From: Armatimonadota bacterium
GTDB lineage: Bacteria; Armatimonadota; UBA5829
Assembly (NCBI GenBank): GCA_023474015.1
Contig: JAMCYN010000119.1
Span: 1 to 13,651, forward strand
Length of the DNA: 13,651 bases
Reading direction: 5' to 3'
Shown: positions 5,214 to 13,338 of the stretch, piece after piece
Layout of the letters: the number at the start of each line of letters is the position of its first letter
Position numbering within the stretch: position 1 is the stretch's first letter
Notes under the pieces: generated by a model
Databases searched by the model: none
The model's input: the letters and a program-made list of their open reading frames with translations, nothing else
Told to the model about the DNA's origin: nothing
Translations under genes and position numbers: made by a program

Positions 5214-7751
5214 GTGACCGAGAGCGCCGATTTGTGCCGCGTTCTTCTTGCCCGCAGGGAAGAGCTTGCTGCCACGGCGGCCAGCCTCGGAGGCGTCGGG
5301 ATGATGAGGGCGTACAGTGACCTTACTGACGTGCTTATCCGGCGTATCTTCCAGGTTGCCGCGACCGAGGCGGAAGTGGACAGTCCCGCTGCGGTTCGCA
5401 AGGCCCTTCGTGACTTGGCGATAGTCGCGGTCGGTGGATACGGCCGACGTGAGATGTCTCCATTTTCCGACGTGGATGTCACATTCATTGTCGGCGGCGA
5501 GGCGGATCACGAGGTGGACCTCGTTGTCAAGAAGGCGTTCCGCATCCTCATGGACGTGCTCGAAGCAGCGACTCTGAAAGTCGGCTACTCTTACCGGAGG
5601 GTGGACGACGTTGAAAACCTCCCTCTCGATACCCAGACCGCTCTGCTGGACGCAAGGTGGATCGCGGGCAGTTCGGCGCTGTTCAGCGCTTTCCATGCCG
5701 CGCTTCGAGATGCGATTGCCCCGGCCGCGTTCGTGATTGGCCACATCGATGCCCGGAGTCATCCGGGACTAGCTCTCAGTTCGCCGTACGCGGTCGAGCC
5801 CAATATAAAAGAGGGCAGGGGAGGGCTCCGCGATCTTCACGCGGCCAGGTGGATTGCACAGATAGCATACGGGCTAAGTGGCGACGATGTTTGGAATGGC
5901 CTGCGCGCCAAGGGCGTGGTGTTGGATTCGGATATCAGCGCTGTCGAGTCCGCAACCGAGTTCATCGCCCGGACTCGCAATGCGCTGCATCTGTTGGCGG
6001 GGCGCGGACTTGAGGTGCTGAGCGTCGAGCGGCACGACCAACTCGCCGTCAGGATGGGCTTCGGATCCGATGTGGAACCGGCGACGCGCGAGTTCATCTC
6101 CAGCTACTACAGGCACTCGCGGGAGCTGTGGCGCATCTATCACAAGATTTCCGAGGCTTGCCTTGGGCGCGACCTGGAGATCGAGCCGGGAGTCATAGCA
6201 CGGTCGGGCAGGCTGCATATCCTGGACAAGGGCCTGTTGGTTCGCGATCCCGCCGCGCTTATACGATTGTTCCAGTACACCCAGTGCTACGGGCTTCACA
6301 TTCACCGCGAGGCCGATGACCTTATCGCATCTTCGGCATTGGATTATAAGCTCACTCCCGAAGCGGCGCGCTCGTTCGTCGATGTCCTTTCGGGCCCCGG
6401 CGCCCCCTCCGCCCTTCGCGCGATGGCCGAGCTGGGCGTCCTGCAGGCGATAGTCCCACGGTTCGGCGAGCTGATGTTCCTTGTGCCGGGAGACGCCGCG
6501 CACCAGTTTACGGTCGGTGAGCACAGCCTCCGAGCGGTGGAGCAGCTCGACGCGCTTTTCGCCGAGCACAACGACCAGTTCATCGACATCTTCTCGCGAG
6601 TTCAGAACCTTGAGGTCCTGTTTCTGGCCACTATGCTGCACGATATCGGCAAGCTTGATTCAAAAAAAGACCACAGCCGCCACGGCGCGGTTGTCGCCGC
6701 GAAGTTCGCCGCGCAATTGGGGATGTCGGAGGAGGAGTGCGACAGGGTCGAGTTTTTGGTGCGGCATCACCTGCGAATGAGTGAAACAGCCCGCCTGCGC
6801 GACCTGCACCAGCGCAAGACTATACGTGAGTTCGTATCGGTCGTCAAGGACCCTCAGCTTCTCGACATGCTGTTCCTATTAACTGTCGCCGACTACCGCG
6901 CGGTGGGATCATCGAATTGGAGCCGGGTGCAGATTCGGTTCCTGCTGGAGTTACACGAACGCGCTCTGGCGGCGATCAAGTCACCTGATGCCCCCGGTCC
7001 CGATCTTGACCGTCACAGAAGCCGCGTGCGCCGCGAGCTGTGCCTTGCGAACCTGCCGCCGGACGAGGTCGACGAGCACTGCGCGTCGATGCCGGCGAGC
7101 TACCTGCTTAACACGCCTCCCGAGGAGTTGTCGGCGCACATCGGCTATGTTCGCACAGCGCGCGCGGGATCTCCCGCCGTTGAGATCAAGGACGACAGGG
7201 CGGGGCAGTTCACCCTGCTGACCGTGGTGGCGATGGACAAAACGGGCCTGCTCAGCGAGATGGCCGGCGCGCTGCACGCAATGAGCATCGACATACACGC
7301 GGCCCAGATATTTACCCGCCACTCGCCGACGGACGACATCGCCATCGACATACTTTATATCGATTACGAGGGCCGTCAGTTGGCCGAGATGAAGAAATGG
7401 CAGCTTGAGGCCGGGCTGGCGAATGTGCTGAGTGGCAGGCAGAGTGTGGACGAATTGCTGCGCCAATGGGGCAGAAAGAAGTTCGACGGCGCCGGAAGCC
7501 GGACGCTGAGAGTGCTGGAGAACCTCTCGGACCACGAGACGGTCGTCGAGATACGCGCCATCGATGCGCCGGGCATCCTTCATTACCTCACCCGTAGAAT
7601 CTCCCAGCAGGGCCTCAATATCCACAGCGCCCGCGTCGCCACCTGGGGTCACGAGGTCCGCGATGTGTTTTACCTCACTGACGGCGATGGGAACTGGCTC
7701 ACCGACGAACGGATATCCCGGCTCGATCAAGCTCTTCAGGTGGCGGATTGA
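5214..7751 (+). CDS. glnD: [Protein-PII] uridylyltransferase/uridylyl-removing enzyme
   Basis: GlnD adds UMP to the T-loop Tyr of PII when glutamine is low and removes it when glutamine is high. It is 845 residues, close to the enteric enzyme (about 890). Domains in order: nucleotidyltransferase with GGYGRRE (74-80) and the metal-binding SDVD (85-88); a linker/helical region; an HD phosphohydrolase domain with HDIGK (His476-Asp477), a following RHH and VADYRA; and two C-terminal ACT domains that sense glutamine, from about 664 (LTVVAMDKTGLLSEMAGAL) and 776 (VVEIRAIDAPGILHYLT). All catalytic motifs are intact. GTG 5214 is the only start codon in frame after the PII3 stop and has only a weak ribosome binding site, so it probably depends on read-through from PII3. 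Its placement right after three PII genes is functionally meaningful. Confidence 0.96.
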   Translation: MTESADLCRVLLARREELAATAASLGGVGMMRAYSDLTDVLIRRIFQVAATEAEVDSPAAVRKALRDLAIVAVGGYGRREMSPFSDVDVTFIVGGEADHEVDLVVKKAFRILMDVLEAATLKVGYSYRRVDDVENLPLDTQTALLDARWIAGSSALFSAFHAALRDAIAPAAFVIGHIDARSHPGLALSSPYAVEPNIKEGRGGLRDLHAARWIAQIAYGLSGDDVWNGLRAKGVVLDSDISAVESATEFIARTRNALHLLAGRGLEVLSVERHDQLAVRMGFGSDVEPATREFISSYYRHSRELWRIYHKISEACLGRDLEIEPGVIARSGRLHILDKGLLVRDPAALIRLFQYTQCYGLHIHREADDLIASSALDYKLTPEAARSFVDVLSGPGAPSALRAMAELGVLQAIVPRFGELMFLVPGDAAHQFTVGEHSLRAVEQLDALFAEHNDQFIDIFSRVQNLEVLFLATMLHDIGKLDSKKDHSRHGAVVAAKFAAQLGMSEEECDRVEFLVRHHLRMSETARLRDLHQRKTIREFVSVVKDPQLLDMLFLLTVADYRAVGSSNWSRVQIRFLLELHERALAAIKSPDAPGPDLDRHRSRVRRELCLANLPPDEVDEHCASMPASYLLNTPPEELSAHIGYVRTARAGSPAVEIKDDRAGQFTLLTVVAMDKTGLLSEMAGALHAMSIDIHAAQIFTRHSPTDDIAIDILYIDYEGRQLAEMKKWQLEAGLANVLSGRQSVDELLRQWGRKKFDGAGSRTLRVLENLSDHETVVEIRAIDAPGILHYLTRRISQQGLNIHSARVATWGHEVRDVFYLTDGDGNWLTDERISRLDQALQVAD

Positions 7752-7758
7752 TGCAAGA

Positions 7759-8331
<573 letters not shown>

Positions 8332-8361
8332 CTATATCCTGCCGCATACATGTTCCTGGGG

Positions 8362-8823
8362 CTAATCCTCGGGACCAGGCGGCGAAACACTCAACTCTAT
8401 TAGTCTGGCGGAAACACTCGTGAACGCATCAGCGAGTTCGGTCGGCGTGACGGTCTTATCGCCGGAGGTGAGGATAGGGGAGTTCTTCGGCAGGAAACCC
8501 TCGGTCTTGAGGTAGTCCATTGACCTCCTCGCCCAATGTGCCCTAGGAGATAACTCGACGTTCTTGGAACTCGTTACCAGCGGCTTTTGGCTGGCTTGGA
8601 TATATTCGACCATTGCCTGCAACGCAACCGCCAGCTCGTACCGAGTGACAGGCTTGTCGCCCCGGAATGTGCCGTCCGGATAGCCCTTCATAATACCGGC
8701 CTCGGACACGACCCGCACCGAGTCCGCCGCCCAGTGGTCCTTGGGAACGTCCTTAAACCCGCTGGAGATTGCCGACGATGAGCCGGCAAGAAGAAGCGCG
8801 AGCAATACAAATGCCTTTCCCAT
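8362..8823 (-). CDS. Small secreted SLH-domain protein
   Basis: This 153-residue protein has an N-terminal signal peptide (about 1-18, ending SSSA). One clear S-layer homology domain spans about 23-75 (FKDVPKDHWA, GIMKGYPDGTF, TRYELAVAL). A second, degenerate SLH-like repeat spans about 96-142 (HWARRSMDYLKTEGF, then VTPTELADAFTSVSARL) and lacks the YPDGTF part. SLH domains attach proteins to secondary cell-wall polymers or, in some diderms, the outer membrane. No other catalytic or structural domain is seen. The ribosome binding site GGAGG is at 8828-8832. Its position between mreB and a sugar isomerase fits an envelope role. It could be a wall-anchoring module or a truncated surface protein. 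Confidence 0.85.
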   Translation of the reverse strand: MGKAFVLLALLLAGSSSAISSGFKDVPKDHWAADSVRVVSEAGIMKGYPDGTFRGDKPVTRYELAVALQAMVEYIQASQKPLVTSSKNVELSPRAHWARRSMDYLKTEGFLPKNSPILTSGDKTVTPTELADAFTSVSARLIELSVSPPGPED

Positions 8824-8842
8824 AATACCTCCAAAAGCAAAA

Positions 8843-8916
8843 AATCGGAAAGCTGGAAAGCCAGGCTTCTACAGCGCCCAAGTGCTTACCGCTCTCCGAC
8901 TTTCGGACTTTCTGAC
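8843..8916. repeat. Inverted-repeat element in the mreB-SLH gap
   Basis: TCGGAAAGCTGGAAAGC (8843-8859) is an imperfect complement (13 of 17 positions) of GCTCTCCGACTTTCGGA (8891-8907), enclosing about 31 bp. The arms are related to the purine-rich repeat at 4734-4770. On the - strand it lies after the mreB stop and ends in a T-run (TTTTTT at about 8837-8842), so it may also act as a weak terminator. Confidence 0.45.
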
Positions 8917-8928
8917 TCAAATGCTTTT

Positions 8929-9948
8929 CTACTCGAAACCCGTCTCGATAAAATGATCCCGTATCTCATCAATGCGATCCAGCGCGCGGCCGCAGCCCAG
9001 AGCAACGCACGACAGCGGGTCCTCGGCCACATGGACCGGAATCCCCGTCTGCGCCGCGAAGAGCTTGTCCAGACCTCTCAGGAGCGCTATTCCGCCGGTG
9101 ATCATCATTCCGCGCTCGATGATGTCCGAACTAAGCTCGGGCGGCGTATGCTCGAGTACGCTCTTCACGCGGTCGACTATCGCCGCTATAGGTTCCGACA
9201 AGGCCTCGCGAACCTCGTCGGACGTGACTTCAATCGTCTTTGGCAAGCCCGCCACCAGGTCCCGTCCGCGCACCTCAAGGGCAAGTTCGGTCTCAAGCGG
9301 ATACGCGCTGCCGATCTTTATTTTGATCTCCTCAGCGGTGCGGTCACCGATCATCAGGCTGTATTTGGTCTTGATGTGCCGCTGGATAACTTCGTCTATC
9401 TTGTTGCCGCCAATGCGGACCGACCTGGAGATAACCCGGCCGTTGAGAGATATAACCGCAATGTCAGTGGTCCCGCCGCCGATGTCCACTACCATGTTTC
9501 CACCTGCGCTGGAAATTGGAAGACCGGCCCCAATCGCCGCCGCCAGCGGTTCTTCGATTGTATAGGCCTGCTTTGCTCCGGCGCTCCTGGCCGCCTGCAC
9601 GACGGCGCGCTTCTCAACGGGAGTAATCTGCGAAGGCACCGCGACTATCACCGTGGGCTTGAGCAAGCGTTTCTTGCCGCAGACCTTTGCAATGAGGTAT
9701 TCGAGCATCTTCTGTGTCGTGGAGTAGTCCGCAATGACGCCGTCGCACATAGGGCGGATGGCGACTATATTCTCGGGAGTTCGTCCCAGCATCAGACGCG
9801 CTTCTTCGCCGACCGCCAACAGCGAGCCGTTGTTGACGTTGACAGCTACAACCGAAGGCTCGCGGAGGACAATCCCCTTGCCTTTCAAATATACCAGGAT
9901 ATTCGCGGTTCCCAGATCGATGCCAAGTTCAGGCACGAGGTTAAACAC
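8929..9948 (-). CDS. mreB: Rod shape-determining protein MreB/Mbl
   Basis: This is a 339-residue bacterial actin, full length. It polymerises on the inner membrane face and directs lateral peptidoglycan synthesis. The actin-fold motifs are phosphate-1 GIDLGTANILVY (9-20), IEEPLAAAIGAGLPI (131-145), phosphate-2 VVDIGGGTTDIA (153-164) and the adenosine motif ITGGIALLRGL (283-293). The start is GTG, and the first 8 nt overlap the end of murA, so translation is probably coupled. AGGAG lies about 12 nt upstream, which is rather far. Linkage of murA with an mreB paralog is reminiscent of the murA/mbl region of Firmicutes. No mreC or mreD follows, so this may be an Mbl-like second copy rather than the main mreBCD operon gene. 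Confidence 0.95.
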   Translation of the reverse strand: MFNLVPELGIDLGTANILVYLKGKGIVLREPSVVAVNVNNGSLLAVGEEARLMLGRTPENIVAIRPMCDGVIADYSTTQKMLEYLIAKVCGKKRLLKPTVIVAVPSQITPVEKRAVVQAARSAGAKQAYTIEEPLAAAIGAGLPISSAGGNMVVDIGGGTTDIAVISLNGRVISRSVRIGGNKIDEVIQRHIKTKYSLMIGDRTAEEIKIKIGSAYPLETELALEVRGRDLVAGLPKTIEVTSDEVREALSEPIAAIVDRVKSVLEHTPPELSSDIIERGMMITGGIALLRGLDKLFAAQTGIPVHVAEDPLSCVALGCGRALDRIDEIRDHFIETGFE

Positions 9949-11251
9949 AGACAGTTTCTTGCTCCTGTTCGTCAGGCACCGCGCACACCTGGGCGCCGAT
10001 ACCCTTCAATTTCTCGACCATATTCTCGTAGCCGCGCCCAATATGCTCAATGTCGCTGATTTCGCTCACGCCATCGGCCACAAGCGCCGCGCACACCAAC
10101 GCCGCCCCCGCGCGAAGATCAGACGCCACCGTCTGAGCGCCCGTGAGTTTCGGCACACCATTGATGACGGCCGTCCTGCCGTCCTGCTTGATATCGGCGC
10201 CCATCCTCACGAGTTCGTTAACATATCGAAATCTGCGTTCATATACGTTCTCGGTAACCACTGAGGTTCCTTCGGCGATAGCGAGCATCGCGGCGAACGG
10301 CTGTTGAAGATCGGTGGGGAAGCCCGGATGCGGCATCGTCATGATGTCCGTCGCCATCGGCCTCGCATTCGACCGCACTCTCATTGTGTCGCCCGCGAAG
10401 TCCACGATCGCGCCGACTTCGCGGAGCTTCAGCACAAAAGACTCTACGTCCTCGGGGTTCACTCTTTCGATCCGAACATCACCCATCGTCATGGCCGCTG
10501 CTACAGCGAACGTACCGGCTTCCATTCGGTCCGAAGGCATCTCGTAGTCCGCCGCATGAAGCTCACTCACGCCTTCGATGCGGACCGTCGTGGTCCCCGC
10601 GCCCTCTATCTTGGCGCCCATCGCGGTGAGGAAGCTCGCGAGCTGAACGATCTCCGGCTCGGTGGCGGCGTTGTGGATGGTGGTTATGCCTTCGGCTAGG
10701 CAAGCGGTGGTCATAATGTGCTGAGTGGCGCCCGCGCTCGGGAAGTTGAGGTAAACCAGTGCCCCCTTGAGGGTCTCGCACTCGGCTTCCACGAACCCAT
10801 GGTCCATGTTTACAAACGCTCCGAGCGCCTGAATGCCTTTGACGTGGAAATCAATGGGCCTAGCGCCAATATCGCAGCCTCCCGGCATCGCGACCTTGGC
10901 GTAACCCTTTCTAGCAAGTACGGGGCCAAGCACGCAGAAAGAGGCTCGCATCCTCTTAACAAGCTCATAGGGAGCCTCCGCGTCCTCGATATCCGTAGCA
11001 TCAATGCGGACAGTGTGATGGGATTCTTCTTCGCACTTAACTCCAAGCGCGCGCAGCATATCCATCATGGTTCGGACATCGCCGATCGCTGGAACATTGC
11101 GCAAAACCGTTTCGCCTTTTCCCAAGAGCGCTCCGGCCATAATAGCAAGGGTGCCATTTTTGCTTCCGCTGGAAACGACGGTCCCCTGCAGTCGCGCACC
11201 ACCGGTCAAAACGAGCTTGTCCAAATTGAAGAGACCTCCAGTCGGAATCAT
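9941..11251 (-). CDS. murA: UDP-N-acetylglucosamine 1-carboxyvinyltransferase
   Basis: MurA transfers enolpyruvate from PEP to UDP-GlcNAc, the first committed step of peptidoglycan synthesis in the cytoplasm. At 436 residues it has normal family length. Motifs are SGSKNGTLAIMAG (Lys31-Asn32, substrate contacts), PGGCDIGARPIDFH with the PEP-reactive Cys126 (the fosfomycin target, here Cys and not Asp), and GFPTDLQQPFAAML with the catalytic Asp. The ATG at 11249-11251 has GAGGG only 3 nt upstream. A TTG at codon 10 (11222-11224) is preceded by GGAGG at 10 nt and would give the more typical N-terminus MDKLVLTGG, so the true start may be there. It overlaps mreB by 8 nt and heads the - strand operon. 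Confidence 0.96.
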   Translation of the reverse strand: MIPTGGLFNLDKLVLTGGARLQGTVVSSGSKNGTLAIMAGALLGKGETVLRNVPAIGDVRTMMDMLRALGVKCEEESHHTVRIDATDIEDAEAPYELVKRMRASFCVLGPVLARKGYAKVAMPGGCDIGARPIDFHVKGIQALGAFVNMDHGFVEAECETLKGALVYLNFPSAGATQHIMTTACLAEGITTIHNAATEPEIVQLASFLTAMGAKIEGAGTTTVRIEGVSELHAADYEMPSDRMEAGTFAVAAAMTMGDVRIERVNPEDVESFVLKLREVGAIVDFAGDTMRVRSNARPMATDIMTMPHPGFPTDLQQPFAAMLAIAEGTSVVTENVYERRFRYVNELVRMGADIKQDGRTAVINGVPKLTGAQTVASDLRAGAALVCAALVADGVSEISDIEHIGRGYENMVEKLKGIGAQVCAVPDEQEQETVCV

Positions 11252-11331
11252 TCGCCCTCACTGGCTTACCGACAATCGCCGACCTGCGCTCACGGGCAAT
11301 ATCGAATCAACGCTATCTTGTCACCGGCTCA

Positions 11332-11361
11332 AGTATATCTAAATTAGTACACCGGTGTCAA
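11332..11361 (-). promoter_or_regulatory. Sigma-70-type promoter for murA operon
   Basis: On the - strand there is a perfect TTGACA (11356-11361), an 18-bp spacer and TATACT (11332-11337). Transcription would start about 75 bp upstream of the murA ATG. It is the only good promoter seen for the murA-mreB-SLH-isomerase run. Confidence 0.7.
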
Positions 11362-11497
11362 GCCGTGCCCGAACGTAAAGTCAGGTCCTGGGGGTCATAC
11401 GCACTCGCCCAAGTGCGACGCCGGCCAAGCCATCTCCATAGGCCATCAATTATTAACGCGCTGGAAGTGCGAAAGGTATACACCGTACATAGAATAG

Positions 11498-11590
11498 CCC
11501 TGGTTTATGATCTTAGGTTTTACTCACATCTCTTGCCTATCCGGCTTAACCGGTCGGGCCGTTAGCGAGAACCATGGTCGTAAACCAGGG
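11498..11590 (+). other. Structured RNA candidate with 15-bp closing stem
   Basis: CCCTGGTTTATGATC (11498-11512) pairs with GGTCGTAAACCAGGG (11576-11590), giving 15 pairs if the two T-G positions (11508/11580, 11511/11577) are counted. The stem can extend inward, with GGTT (11516-11519) pairing AACC (11570-11573) and CTC (11523-11525) pairing GAG (11567-11569). Inside, GCTTAAC and GTTAGC can form another helix. The two wobbles are allowed in a + strand RNA but become A-C mismatches on the - strand, which mildly favours + strand transcription. It matches no RNA family I can recall, and no clear promoter is seen. Confidence 0.35.
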
Positions 11591-11674
11591 AAGGTATGGT
11601 ACCTCTCAATTTTACTATTCCCGAACCGCTTAGACACAAAACATTAGGGTAGGTACAGGGAGGAAAACAAAAAC

Positions 11675-11707
11675 GGCTTGCGGAAATACTTCACGCAAGC
11701 CCTTTTT
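11675..11707 (-). terminator. Bidirectional intrinsic terminator after tRNA-Ala
   Basis: GGCTTGCG (11675-11682) and CGCAAGCC (11694-11701) form an 8-bp GC-rich stem with an 11-nt loop. On the - strand it is followed by GTTTTTGTTTTC, which ends the tRNA transcript. On the + strand it is followed by CTTTTTG, so it could also stop transcription from the left. Confidence 0.8.
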
Positions 11708-11714
11708 GCTTTAG

Positions 11715-11790
11715 TGGTGGAGCTGGGGGGATTCGAACCCCCGACCTCATCCGTGCGAAAGATGCGCTCTCCCAACTGAGCCACAGCCCC
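11715..11790 (-). tRNA. tRNA-Ala(CGC)
   Basis: A 76-nt cloverleaf including an encoded CCA end. The acceptor stem GGGGCTG pairs with CAGCTCC and contains the G3-U70 wobble that identifies alanine tRNA. The D-arm is GCTC-AGTTGGGA-GAGC, the anticodon stem CATCT/GGATG holds loop TTCGCAC with anticodon CGC (reads GCG), and the T-arm is GGGGG-TTCGAAT-CCCCC. It has its own promoter and terminator, so it is a single-gene unit. Confidence 0.97.
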
Positions 11791-11802
11791 AAGAACGCAA
11801 TA

Positions 11803-11832
11803 ATTATATCACGTCGGCGGATGCATGGTCAA
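11803..11832 (-). promoter_or_regulatory. Promoter of tRNA-Ala
   Basis: On the - strand there is TTGACC (11827-11832), an 18-bp spacer and TATAAT (11803-11808), placing the start about 5-7 nt upstream of the mature tRNA. It is close to consensus, as expected for a stable RNA. The -35 box overlaps the first codons of the divergent + strand gene if that gene starts at 11825. Confidence 0.8.
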
Positions 11833-13027
11833 TAGAAATGACGAACAAGTTCGTGTGAGCACAATGGTGGTAAAGACGGGCCTCGACGTGCTCTTGTCGG
11901 AGCACATCGACGAACTCAAAGGCTCAAAAACAGGCATCGTAGCGAATCCCGCGTCGGTGACCGGCGATCTGACGCACATCACCACGGCGCTGCAAGCGGC
12001 GGGCGTAAAGATCGCGGCGCTGTTCGGGCCCGAGCACGGAGTTAACGGATGCGCTGGCGCGGGGACTCTCGTCGCCGACTCGCAGGACGAGCGGCTGGGT
12101 GCGCCGGTCTACAGCCTCTATGGAGCGAACAAGAAACCCGCTCCTGAGAGCCTTCTAGGCATTGATTTGATGATAGTGGACCTGCAGGGCGTCGGTGCGC
12201 GGTTCTACACCTATGAATCGACGCTGGCGAATGTGATGACCGCGTGCGGCGAGCGCGGGAGTCCGGTATGGGTGCTGGATCGCCCAAATCCCATTTCGGG
12301 CACAAACCCCGAGGGACCGATTCTAGAGCCGGAGTTCGCCTCGTTCATCGGAATGTTCCCCATCCCGATTAGGCATGCTCTGACGATGGGGGAGTTTGCG
12401 CAGCTTATGGTCGAGAGATTCGGCGTGAAATGTGAACTTCGAGTGATCGCCATGCAGGGCTGGTCGAGGAAGATGTTCTGGGGCGAAACCAACCTCAAAT
12501 GGGTGAAGCCGTCTCCTAACATGATAAAGCCGGGGACCGCACTCTACTATCCTGGAACTTGTCTGTTTGAAGGGACTAATGTGTCGGTGGGCAGAGGGAC
12601 TATGCTCCCATTCAAAATGATCGGCGCTCAGTGGATCAGTATCGCGGAAAGATCAGCCATACACAAGCTTATCGCAAGTTATGATCTACCGGGATTGATC
12701 GCAATTCCAGTATCATACACGCAATCCATACCGCAGCAGGGACGTACTTTATGCCATGGGTTGAGTATCGGCACAAAGGAACTGAAGTCCTATCGGCCAG
12801 TGGTGACGGGCGCGGCAATCATTAGCGCCGTGCGGCAAGTGTGCGGAGACAAGTTCGAGTTCTCCTCTCCCGGCGAGGACGGCCGCCGCCACTTCGACCT
12901 CCTTGCGGGCACGGACAAGCTCAGGCATCGGATCGAGGCTGGGCAATCACCCTGGGACATCGCCGCGTCGTGGGAGGAAGGTGTTGCGGATTACTGGCGC
13001 GATGCGCAGGAAATCCTGTTCTATTAG
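11825..13027 (+). CDS. NamZ-type exo-beta-N-acetylmuramidase (DUF1343)
   Basis: Proteins of this family release N-acetylmuramic acid from the non-reducing ends of peptidoglycan fragments, a cell-wall recycling step. At 400 residues it has family length. Motifs are FGPEHG (67-72), VYSLYG (95-100), LQGVGARFYTYE (120-131), LDRPNPISG (151-159), and EGTNVSVGRGT (249-259) near the centre. No signal peptide is visible with either start, unlike secreted homologs, so it may act in the cytoplasm. ATG 11825 gives the longest frame. ATG 11864 (residue 14) yields MVVKTGLDVLL, which looks like the usual family start and avoids overlap with the tRNA promoter. Neither has a strong ribosome binding site. The function links it to the murA/mreB wall genes nearby. 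Confidence 0.88.
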   Translation: MVNRNDEQVRVSTMVVKTGLDVLLSEHIDELKGSKTGIVANPASVTGDLTHITTALQAAGVKIAALFGPEHGVNGCAGAGTLVADSQDERLGAPVYSLYGANKKPAPESLLGIDLMIVDLQGVGARFYTYESTLANVMTACGERGSPVWVLDRPNPISGTNPEGPILEPEFASFIGMFPIPIRHALTMGEFAQLMVERFGVKCELRVIAMQGWSRKMFWGETNLKWVKPSPNMIKPGTALYYPGTCLFEGTNVSVGRGTMLPFKMIGAQWISIAERSAIHKLIASYDLPGLIAIPVSYTQSIPQQGRTLCHGLSIGTKELKSYRPVVTGAAIISAVRQVCGDKFEFSSPGEDGRRHFDLLAGTDKLRHRIEAGQSPWDIAASWEEGVADYWRDAQEILFY

Positions 13028-13047
13028 CTGGTCATTTCTGGCTTCAG

Positions 13048-13184
13048 TGCGGCGTAAATTTGGAGTGCGGGCGCTTGAGACCGCTTTGTCTTTCGATTAC
13101 AGCCTTTGCCTGGCAGCGGAGAGAAAGTACGTCGCCGGTAGACAAAGCGGCGTCGAGCCCGCCGCACTCCAAATTTACACCGCA
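13048..13184. repeat. 137-bp MITE-like inverted-repeat element
   Basis: The outer arms TGCGGCGTAAATTTGGAGTG (from 13048) and CACTCCAAATTTACACCGCA (ending 13184) match at 19 of 20 positions. The inner arm ends CCGCTTTGTC (13081-13090) and GACAAAGCGG (13141-13150) match perfectly. About 50 bp lie between. The AAAGCGGCGTCGAGC and CACTCCAAATTT modules resemble dispersed extragenic repeats seen in several bacterial phyla. There is no transposase, so it is non-autonomous or a REP-like palindrome. Confidence 0.75.
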
Positions 13185-13191
13185 AAACATC

Positions 13192-13222
13192 TTGACAAAT
13201 CCCAGAGGGATGATGATAGAAT
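13192..13222 (+). promoter_or_regulatory. Strong promoter with extended -10
   Basis: TTGACA (13192-13197), a 19-bp spacer and TAGAAT (13217-13222) preceded by TGA, an extended -10 (TGn) motif. The predicted start, about 13228-13230, falls at the first G bases of the stem of the adjacent fold. It begins 8 bp after the inverted-repeat element. Confidence 0.6.
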
Positions 13223-13226
13223 TCAC

Positions 13227-13338
13227 TGGGCGCGTTATCTCGTACCAAAGCGCAGGCTTTAGAGATTGTTTGCCTGCCGCCCCGGTTTAGTGCTTAATGG
13301 CACGTCTATATGGGCATCTCATTTGAGAAACGCGCCCA
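13227..13338 (+). ncRNA. Structured RNA candidate upstream of ABC gene
   Basis: TGGGCGCGTTATCTC (13227-13241) pairs with GAGAAACGCGCCCA (13325-13338), 14 pairs with one bulged A. Inside are hairpins GCAGGC/GCCTGC (about 13252-13280) and GTGC/GCAC (about 13290-13303). The 3' arm can also fold locally, TGGGC (13311-13315) with GCCCA (13334-13338) and TCTC with GAGA, so two exclusive structures are possible. A strong promoter starts transcription at the base of the stem. It is either a small RNA or a 5' leader switch. It does not match 6S, SRP, tmRNA, RNase P or a riboswitch class I know. Confidence 0.4.

Larger units (their letters stand above)
11252..11714. other. 463-bp intergenic stretch between murA and tRNA-Ala
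   Basis: No protein gene is supported here. It contains the murA leader and promoter, a 6-bp hairpin CGCACT/AGTGCG (11400-11417), a 93-nt fold with long arms (11498-11590), a small palindrome AGGTA-TGG-TACCT around 11593-11605, and a bidirectional terminator (11675-11707). It is AT-richer than the flanking genes. Confidence 0.6.

Noticed and set aside
8953..10059. Long + strand frame of 368 codons opposite mreB and murA
   Set aside because: It is the antisense shadow of well-conserved genes; its composition reflects GC-rich codon bias, not a protein.
11593..11660. T-box-like motif (GGTATGGTACC and GGGTAGGTAC) in the tRNA-Ala upstream region
   Set aside because: The full T-box sequence and specifier stem are missing, and the next + strand gene is not an aminoacyl-tRNA synthetase or amino-acid gene.
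13024..13290. Several overlapping frames of 60-149 codons after the namZ-like gene
   Set aside because: They run in both directions through the inverted-repeat element and RNA fold, lack ribosome binding sites and resemble no protein family.
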